Shown: in pieces, positions 46,400-64,000 of the stretch
Layout of the letters: each line of letters opens with the position of its first letter
How positions within the stretch are numbered: the first letter of the stretch is position 1
Source of the DNA: Trissonchulus latispiculum
Lineage: Eukaryota > Nematoda > Enoplea > Enoplida > Ironidae
DNA: 64,000 nt
Reading direction: 5' to 3'
NCBI GenBank assembly: GCA_030248195.1
Contig: JASAND010028892.1
Span: 1 to 64,000, forward strand
Notes under the pieces: model-generated
What the model was told of the DNA's origin: nothing
The model's input: only the letters and a program-made list of their open reading frames with translations
The model's database searches: none
Position numbers and translations under genes: made by a program

Positions 46400-48720
46400 G
46401 GGGGGGTACCAAAGTTGGAAATTTTTCAAAAAATCGATTTTGGAGCAGTCCGGACCCTACTTAGGAAGCCACAGGCCGCTGGAACCACTTTGGAGGGGTC
46501 CTCCAATGAGAAAAAATGTTCGCCTCACCAAGTGCTTTCATTGGATACCAAAGTCGAAAATTTTTTAAAAAATCGATTTTTGACCATTCCGGACCCTGGT
46601 CAGGGCGCCACAGGCCGCTGGGACCACTTTGGAGGGGTCCTCCAATGAGAAAAAATGTTCGCCTCACCAAGGCTTTCATTTGATACCAAAGTCGGAAATT
46701 TTTAAAAAAATCGATTTTTGACCAGTCCGGACCCTGGTCAGGGCGCCTCAGGCCGCTGGGGCCACTTTGGAGGGGTCCTCCAATGACAAAAAATGTTCGC
46801 CTCACCAAGGGCTTTCATTTGATACCAAAGTTGGAAATTTTTTAAAAAATCGATTTTTGACCATTCCGGACCCTGGTCAGGGCGCCACAGGCCGCTGGGG
46901 CCACTTTGGAGGGGTCCTCCAATGACAAAAAATGTTCGCCTCACCAAGGGCTTTCATTTGATACCAAAGTCGGAAATTTTTTAAAAAAATCGATTTTTGA
47001 CCATTCCGGACCCTGGTCAGGGCGCCACAGGCCGCTGGGACCACTTTGGAGGGGTCCTCCAATGACAAAAAATGATCGCCTCACCAAGGGCTTTCATTTG
47101 ATACCAAAGTCGGAAATTTTTAAAAAAATCGATTTTTGACCAGTCCGGACCCTGGTCAGGGCGCCTCAGGCCGCTGGGGCCACTTTGGAGGGGTCCTCCA
47201 ATGACAAAAAATGTTCGCCTCACCAAGGGCTTTCATTTGATACCAAAGTTGGAAATTTTTAAAAAAATCGATTTTTGACCAGTCCGGACCCTGGTCAGGG
47301 CGCCTCAGGCCGCTGGGGCCACTTTGGAGGGGTCCTCCAATGACAAAAAATGTTCGCCTCACCAAGGGCTTTCATTTGATACCAAAGTCGGAAATTTTAA
47401 AAAAATCGATTTTTGACCAGTCCGGACCCTGGTCAGGGCGCCTCAGGCCGCTGGGGCCACTTTGGAGGGGTCCTCCAATGACAAAAAATGTTCGCCTCAC
47501 CAAGGGCTTTCATTTGATACCAAAGTTGGAAATTTTTTTAAAAAATCGATTTTTGACCATTCCGGACCCTGGTCAGGGCGCCACAGGCCGCTGGGACCAC
47601 TTTGGAGGGGTCCTCCAATCAGAAAAAATGTTCGCCTCACCAAGGGCTTTCATTTGATACCAAAGTCGGAAATTTTTTAAAAAATCGATTTTTGACCAGT
47701 CCGGACCCTGGTCAGGGCGCCTCAGGCCGCTGGGGCCACTTTGGAGGGGTCCTCCAATGACAAAAAATGTTCGCCTCACCAAGGGCTTTCATTTGATACC
47801 AAAGTTGGAAATTTTTTTAAAAAATCGATTTTTGACCATTCCGGACCCTGGTCAGGGCGCCACAGGCCGCTGGGACCACTTTGGAGGGGTCCTCCAATCA
47901 CAAAAAATGTTCGCCTCACCAAGGGCTTTCATTTGATACCAAAGTTGGATATTTTTTAAAAAATCGATTTTTGACCAGTCCGGACCCTGGTCAGGGCGCC
48001 ACAGGCCGCTGGGACCACTTTGGAGGGGTCCTCCAATGAGAAAAAATGTTCGCCTCACCAAGGGCTTTCATTTGATACCAAAGTCGGAAATTTTTAAAAA
48101 AATCGATTTTTGACCAGTCCGGACCCTGGTCAGGGCGCCTCAGGCCGATGGGGACACTTTGGAGGGGTCATCCAATGACAAAAAATGTTCGCCTCACCAA
48201 GGGCTTTCATTTGATACCAAAGTTGGAAATTTTTTAAAAAATCGATTTTTGACCAGTCCTGACCCTGGTCAGGGCGCCACAGGCCGCTGGGGCCACTTTG
48301 GAGGGGTCCTCCAATGACAAAAAATGTTCGCCTCACCAAGGGCTTTCATTTGATACCAAACATGGCCACTTTTGGAAAAATCGATTTTTGACCATTTTGG
48401 ACCGGTCCGGACCCTGGTCAGGGCGCCACAGGCCGCTGGGGCCACTTTGGAGGAGTCCTCCAATGACAAAAATGTTCGCCTCACCAAGGGCTTTCATTTG
48501 ATACCAAACGTGGCCACTTTTGGAAAAATCGATTTTTGACCATTTTGGACCGGTCCGGACCCTGGTCAGGGCGCCACTTTGGAGGGGTCCTCCAATGATA
48601 AAAAATATTCGCCTCACCAAGGCCTTTCATTTGATACCAAACTTGGCCACTTTTGGAAAAATCGATTTTTGGCCATTTTGGGCATGGTCCACGGTCCGGA
48701 CCCCCGGCCAGAGCGCCACA
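46400..48720. repeat. Satellite array, 139-bp unit, about sixteen copies
   Basis: Regular 139-bp period through most of the array. Unit content: CCGGACCCTGGTCAGGGCGC, CACAGGCCGCTGGGACCACT, TTGGAGGGGTCCTCCAATGA, AATGTTCGCCTCACCAAGGG, CTTTCATTTGATACCAAAGT and AAAAAATCGATTTTTGACCA. The right end is more diverged (CATGGCCACTTTTGGAAAAA). Alternating unit variants (CCACAGG/CCTCAGG, GTCGG/GTTGG) suggest a higher-order arrangement. Many overlapping open frames are an effect of the repeat. Confidence 0.95.
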
Positions 48721-50556
48721 GGGATCTGGCCGGTACCTACTATAGCCCACGTCGTAGTGCCCCCGCAGCCCACCCCACACCCCCATATGAAAGCTGTACC
48801 TGCGGCGGATCTTTCTATGCAAGAGGTTAAAGTTGGACCTGCGACACGGTAGGGCCCACCTCCATCAGGGTGCCCCCCAGCCCCACGGATAGGTGATAGA
48901 GCAAAACTAATGGGCCATTTAGATTCACCATATAGGGGTTCCTATTCGAATACGAAACCTCAGCCCAGCAGCTCTTATGTATAGGGCTGCCTACTCCGTA
49001 GGCCCAGACCCCCCTTTTACACGTTAACTAGTGACCACTGGCCAGGGCGCCACAGACCACCAAACAGCACCATCTCGTTTCCCGGAGATCTTCACCTTGG
49101 GGCGATGCTACAACCCCAATATGAGAACCTGGCTTTGAGCCTAGCTCTCTGTAGACTGGACATAAAATTTTCGGACTTTTTTTTGACCCCCCCGGAAAGT
49201 TTTTTCCGGGGGGTCAAAAATCGAAAAATCCCAAGACTACACAGACCTATGGGGGGGGGGGGTCCTACGGCGAAAAGAAAAATTCGCCCAGAATTGCAGC
49301 ACTTTCTATCCACAAAAATAGCAAAACCTTATAGAAATTTTTTGTCCTCCGACCTCTAGGGGTGGGGGGAAAAATGGAGAGAACTGTGTAGCGGCCAAAG
49401 CACCTAATTTGCATATCTCGAGATTGGCTCGACCGATTCGGCTCAAATTTTCACAGCATGTACCCCTGCCCATAGGCTCTTCACACACCGAGTTTGAGCC
49501 CGATCGGTCCATTCCTCCGTGAGTTATTAAAAAACAGATTCCAAAAAGCCGCAAAGTGCCTTAATTTCCCTATTCTAGGTAGTTAACGCGCACTATATAC
49601 CTGATTTTTGCATTTTAACATAGAAACTGGCAAATTTGATGAAACCTAGCCAGTTGATGCTGCAAATATTGATGTTTGATTTTCTCACTTATTATACGGA
49701 ATATCGCAAAAATAAGTGCAGATATGAAGTCAGCGACGCCGATTTAACCTGTTGCATGCATAAAATCGCTAATATGAGATACCCTGACCGAATACTGGGG
49801 TTGGTTTTTTTCCCACCGGTTGGTTTTTTTTCAAGCCATTGGTTTTTTACCCCGGCTAATTAACCGTTAATTACTAATTAACGACAGGACCTAGAGAGGC
49901 GATTTATATACCAAAATGACAGTCTACACAGGGCTTGATAAGAAAATAATTTATAGCCGGATTGCTCCACTGGGTAGTTCTGCAGAGTCCAAAAAGTGAC
50001 TACCTTGGTTTTTCCCCCGACCTCTATAGACCAAATTTGTATTTATCCACTGTTGAACTTTTTAAAAGTATGTACGTATATAATCATAAAATAAATTTGA
50101 ACAAGGAGAAATTATATCTGAAAAATATTAGAAAAAATGGGTGAGATGAATGCTGAATGATGAATTATATGGAAAATACGTATGGAAACAATTCTTAGAG
50201 GTCATGGTTTAGAATTACGTATATAAAAATTTTCACTTTTACGATCTGGACAAATTGGAAAAATTGTCTCCAGAAAACGAATTATACAGCAGTTTTGAGA
50301 AAGCAGAAAAATTATTAAAAATAATACGAGCACTAAATTATTGTTCTTACGCACTGTTCATGAGACCAAAGCAAGAAATCATAAAAACTCTTCGAATATT
50401 TCATTATTACCCAAACTTATGAACAACAGACAGGCATCAAAGCTCGAAAATGGCTGCTCCGGGTACCCGGAGCTCCGGAGCAGAAGCCCGCTCCGGAGCA
50501 CCGAAAATCGAGCTCCGCTCCGGAGCTCCGTCAGAGAATAGCTCCGGCGCACATCA

Positions 50557-50559
<3 letters not shown>
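48721..50559. other. Noncoding, repeat-derived
   Basis: A CCCC-rich patch (48760-48900) and one GACCACTGGCCAGGGCGCCAC phrase (about 49033) related to the satellites. A G-run stem is at 49180-49215. CTCGAGATTGGCTCGACCGA lies near 49418, with TTTGAGCCCGATCGGTCC near 49491. GCTCCGG-type repeats close to a TIR-like end, GCGCACATCACTAA, at about 50547-50560. No gene seen. Confidence 0.5.

Positions 50560-50602
<43 letters not shown>
50560..50602. repeat. (TA)n microsatellite
   Basis: About 20 TA units directly next to the TIR-like end GCGCACATCACTAA. Confidence 0.9.
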
Positions 50603-50604
<2 letters not shown>

Positions 50605-50690
50605 CATATATATATTCAAATGACAAATCTTATAAATTTCCAAGAATCCTAGTTACTTTTAGCGATTTAAAATTACTTGTACGAGAATGG

Positions 50691-51323
50691 CTACAACAAC
50701 CTGGGCTTATTAAAGCGATGCTGTCGCCACCCCACCCCACCCTCCCCCTCAAGCAAAAACCGATGGAATAACAAGAGGCCCAGTACCTGTGGTTTGAGAA
50801 CAATATTTAAATATTTTCCCGCCCCGAAAGGGGAACCACACGGGCTATGGTATCGGGCGCGTCCCCCTGTGCGAATGGGGGAACGCCACATCGTGGGGCA
50901 CCGGCGATGTGGTACCTGTACACCCTTTTGGGTCAGGCGTGGACAATAGCCCCCTGCTTTGCTCAGGTTGGGTTTCAGTGCTTGCCTCTGTGGCAGACGC
51001 TGCCAGCGGCACTTCCTGCCGCCAGCGGGGAAGAGGGGAGGTTGAGGCTGGGCTTGCTGAGCTGTCTGGCGGACGACTCTTAAGGCTAGCCTGGCTTCCC
51101 TCCTTGACGCCCTGCTGTTACCGGGAGGTGGGAGGAGCCGGGACGTGGCTGCTGCTGCGGCTGTCTCTGTCGTTTGTGGTGCGTGGGGCCCGGCTGCTGG
51201 TTGTGGGTAGCTGGGTGGCGGAGACTGGACTGTCTGGCGGACCGTCATCACGTCGACGCTATCTCGGTGGCCTGCGGCTTGTGGTCGGGTCACATGTGCT
51301 GCGCACGGTGGGGACAGGTTCAT
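50691..51323 (-). CDS. GC-rich 210-codon open frame, doubtful
   Basis: The block 50700-51390 is much richer in G+C than its surroundings. The minus frame gives a Pro/Ala/Gln/Arg-rich product (for example HAPQTTETAAAAATSRLLPP) with no recognised domain; the plus strand has similar long frames. GC-rich DNA leaves frames open by chance, so this may be a retroelement or host fragment rather than a gene. No splice or promoter evidence was found. Confidence 0.15.
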   Translation of the reverse strand: MNLSPPCAAHVTRPQAAGHRDSVDVMTVRQTVQSPPPSYPQPAAGPHAPQTTETAAAAATSRLLPPPGNSRASRREARLALRVVRQTAQQAQPQPPLFPAGGRKCRWQRLPQRQALKPNLSKAGGYCPRLTQKGVQVPHRRCPTMWRSPIRTGGRARYHSPCGSPFGAGKYLNIVLKPQVLGLLLFHRFLLEGEGGVGWRQHRFNKPRLL

Positions 51324-51417
51324 AAAGCCTGGCCTCAGATATGGCAGGCCCCCCGCTGTCGCCTCCTATGTCTTTTCCCCCATTCTTAAGTTGACAGCGG
51401 ATTTTAAAAATATTTTA

Positions 51418-53179
51418 TCATAGGGGTCGCGGCAGCGACCCCTATAATATGTGTGAAAAGTGGCTGGAGACAGTGTAAAATAAGCTGCGCAGAAGCTGCG
51501 CAAAATCCTGCGCAGATCCTGCGCAGATTTCATGCGCAAATTGTAGAGCACATCGAGTTTAGTATGTCTGTGAAGTTTCAGCCCCGTATCACTTACCGTT
51601 AAAAAGTTGCGCCCCGGACCGGTTATGGCGGCGATGTTTTTTTTCCGGTTTCTCCTATTTGATGGTTGTATTGGACATAATGTTCGCCGCTTTCACGTGA
51701 TCTGCAGCGGTGAGCCAACCTAAAGGGCTATGGGGTCTAGTAGTACCCTCTAAAGAATTTAAGAATCACAACTTTTTTTGCGCCGCAGCTGCGCCACAGC
51801 GCCGCAGTGGCGCCGCAAAGTCGGCTCATAGCGAAAAGTGACCATTTTTGTGGTCGTCGCCCAGGTCGAACGTTACGAGCTGGAGCTGATTTCTTTTTAT
51901 ATTCAGAAATTACATATATTGAACTAACTAACGGTCCAGGTTGCGTTTCTCTATCACTTCCCTAGCGACCACAGTGGCCCGTCAAAAATGGCGAAAATTC
52001 GAAAAATGAAAAATCGAAATTTCTCGCTATCCATTCAACTTTGAAAGCTCAAATCTTCCATACAATGGTTTTCTGGCACGGAGAATCGATTCCCGCAGTC
52101 AGTTTTACCGTCAGACCCACCCATCTTGCTGGGCTGGTTCCACTTTGCCGTCGGGAGGGTCAAGTCGGAAACCGCTTCCTGGAGGTCCATAGTAGGCTCT
52201 ACCTGGCCTCTCAAAACTTTGTCTACAGGGGTTTTCTGGTGTGCCCAGCTCATTCCCGGTATTCGTTTTGCCGTCCGACGTACCTATTTTGCTGGGCTGG
52301 TTCTACTTTGCCGTCTGGAGGGTCATGTCGGAAACCGCTTCCTGGAGGTCCATAGTAGGCTCTACCTGGCCTCTCAAAACTTTGCCTATAGGGGTTTCCT
52401 GATGTGCCCAGCTCATTCCCGGTATTCGTTTTGCCGTCCGACGTACCTATTTTGCTGGGCTGGTTCTACTTTGCCGTTTGAAGGGTCAGTCGGGTGGGAG
52501 GGTCAAATGGCCGAAAATAAAGTTTCTCAAAAGTGATCAAATTTGGTATCAAATGAAAGCCCTAAGTGAGCTGAGCAACTTTTGTCATAGAACTGCATAC
52601 TCAAAGTGGCTGTAGAGTGCTGTGGAGGGGTGGGGTGGGGACTTAGGCGATTTTCGGTCAAAAATAAAATTTTTCAAAAGTGGTAAAATTTGGTATCAAA
52701 TGAAAGCCCTAAGTAAGCTGACCAACTTTTGTCATAGAACTGCTTACCCAAAGTGGCTGTAGAGTGCTGTGGTGGGGTGGGGTGGGGACTTTGGCGATTT
52801 TGGGTCAAAAATGAAATTTCTCAAAAGTGGTCAAATTTTATACCAAATGAAAGCCCGCGTCGAACTGAGCAACTTTTGTCATAGAAGTGCGTACCTAAAG
52901 TGGCTGTAGAGTGCTGTGGTGGGGTGGGGTGGGGACTTGACGATTTTGGGTCAAAAATGAAAATTTTTAAAAGTGGTGAACTTTGACATCAAATGAAAAC
53001 CCTAAGCGAACTAATCAACTTCCGTCATAGAGCCATCCACCCAAACTTGTTGTGGTATATATATATATATATATATACGTATATGTACATTTTTGTCTTT
53101 ATTTTCTCAATTTTAAGGATAGACACAGGCCATCACACACATATTATCCTCCTTTGTGCGGAGCATTTTTGTTACTTGT
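51418..53179 (-). repeat. Right copy of the mosaic repeat (inverted partner of 11993-13963)
   Basis: Read on the minus strand it repeats the left copy: ACAAGTAACAAAAATGCTCC end (53179), four ~140-bp monomers (52540-53030), two or three ~130-bp monomers (about 52080-52510), the GCGGCGC part, the GCGCAG part (51483-51540) and the terminal hairpin (51418-51450). It lacks the CTGGGCTTATTC MITE and carries a (TA)n run near 53055-53078 instead. Confidence 0.8.
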
Positions 53180-58127
<4,948 letters not shown>

Positions 58128-58494
58128 AACTACTTAAGGGAAGAGATAAGAAAAAACCACCAAGAGCTTTCGAATGATAGCAAATTTGCCCCGAAAATTT
58201 TTTGAAAAATCGTCTTTTCTTACCACTTTGTATATATATGTGTGGTTTTTTCCTGTTGTGTTCGTCCTTCACGCTTTTGTCCAAAATTGTGTCCAACGGA
58301 TTTTTGACATGGCTTATGGTGGTAACCTTTACCTATTATCTTGTTAGCAAAACTATGAATCTGTTTACTATTGATTATCTTTTACAGACTGTCAAACATG
58401 GGGTTGCGAAGCGTTTGGACTTTTTTGAAATTCTGAAAGTCTGAAATTTTTCGAGGCCCCAACATAGAAAATTTTCAAAGAGTCGTCGAAGAGA

Positions 58495-58915
58495 GCGTTT
58501 TTCGGCCCTTTGGTGGTACGCATACAGAGGAAATCGGGGTCGTTGAAAACGATGAGCGTATTCCCGAAACCGACGGATGTGACCTTCGGGCTGCATGGCG
58601 CCCGTGGTTCCTCGCACAGGGTCAAAATCGGGAAAAGTCCCCCAATTAACAGTTTTTTCGGCCATTTGGTGGTGCCCATAAATATTAAATCGATCAAGTG
58701 GCCATGTTTGATATCAAATGAAAGCCATTGGCGATGCGAATAACTTGTCATTATACCGCCCACGAAAAGTGGCTCCACCGTGTCCTGTGGGTGGTTACCC
58801 CACCCACAGTGGGCCCGTTGTGGGTCAAAAATGAGATCAAATATGCTGCCATGTATCTACAGCAATACCAAACATGGAGGAAGACAAGTAGGAAAAATGC
58901 TCCTTGTAGTCGCAT
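58495..58915. repeat. Diverged satellite and mosaic-repeat copy
   Basis: First a monomer like those at 7265-10990 (TTTTTCGGCCCTTTGGTGG, GAAAACGATGAGCGTATTCC). Then a monomer of the 12.5 kb type (GATATCAAATGAAAGCC, AAAGTGGCTCCACCGTGTCC). It ends with GACAAGTAGGAAAAATGCTC near 58885. Finding these pieces adjacent suggests that the two satellites belong to one mosaic family. Confidence 0.65.
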
Positions 58916-59141
58916 GTAAAATGGCAGCATTTAAATACGCGAAAGACAAGATTTAAAATATATACTTAATATGAGCCAGTTTCTAAGTGTGTAGAAGACA
59001 GGATTCAGAATGCTAAATATGAGCCAACATTTAAATGTGCATTTTTCATTGCAAAGCATTTTTCCTACGTGTACATATACACTTCAGAAGTTCAAAAATA
59101 TATATAGATTCATTTGAAAACTTTACTCTATTCTTTAATAG

Positions 59142-64000
<4,859 letters not shown>

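Noticed and set aside
46461..48822. Many overlapping 60-130 codon open frames
   Set aside because: They repeat every 139 bp in several frames on both strands and are by-products of the satellite.

Overview
The window looks like AT-rich nuclear DNA from an animal. It carries spliced alpha-tubulin exons with GT..AG introns and an intron directly after the initiator Met. Most of the rest is repeats: degenerate non-LTR retrotransposons, non-autonomous DNA transposons with terminal inverted repeats (TIRs), foldback elements, several satellites, and long G/C homopolymer and (TA)n/TATACGTA runs. I cannot name the species. A few tubulin residues (AKVPRAVCM in place of the commoner AKVQRAVCM) are reminiscent of nematodes, but this is weak evidence.

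Layout. 0-7.2 kb: mostly noncoding, with two candidate minus-strand exons of an unrecognised gene (192-430, 3829-4069). 7.3-11 kb: a ~145-bp satellite split by a minus-strand LINE with decayed endonuclease and reverse transcriptase. 11-17.2 kb: a field of TIR and foldback elements. It includes the first copy of a ~1.8-2 kb mosaic repeat whose inverted partner is at 51.4-53.2 kb. 18.3-19.96 kb: a second, plus-strand, 5'-truncated LINE. 20-21.5 kb: a TTAA-flanked non-autonomous element. 21.5-33 kb: mostly unrecognised AT-rich DNA, with a three-level nest at 27.9-30.7 kb (large TIR element > foldback > SINE-like insert). 33.2-35.9 kb: a Harbinger-like element, the last alpha-tubulin exon (34442-34489, minus) and two further MITE/foldback elements. 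35.9-42.3 kb: two large palindromes, with one exon-like open segment between them. 42.4-48.7 kb: a ~120-bp satellite interrupted by a hAT-like element, then a 139-bp satellite of about 16 copies. 48.7-55 kb: repeats, a GC-rich block and unassigned sequence. 55.1-64 kb: the alpha-tubulin locus.

The tubulin locus is the main genic content. Copy A (minus) has exons 3-7 at 57538-55143, and its acidic tail exon is more than 20 kb downstream at 34489-34442. Copy B (plus) has exons 2-5 at 59142-63907 and runs off the window. Exons 3-5 and their introns are an inverted duplication. The left arm breaks inside a TTAA element near 58127. The only exon 2 lies in the ~3.9-kb spacer, oriented for copy B, so copy A has no visible first 75 codons. 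Either A is a 5'-truncated duplicate, or the spacer is invertible, or the assembly has joined two haplotypes.

No bacterial-type operon, CRISPR array, rRNA or convincing tRNA gene was seen. Most open frames in the window are chance frames in repeats.
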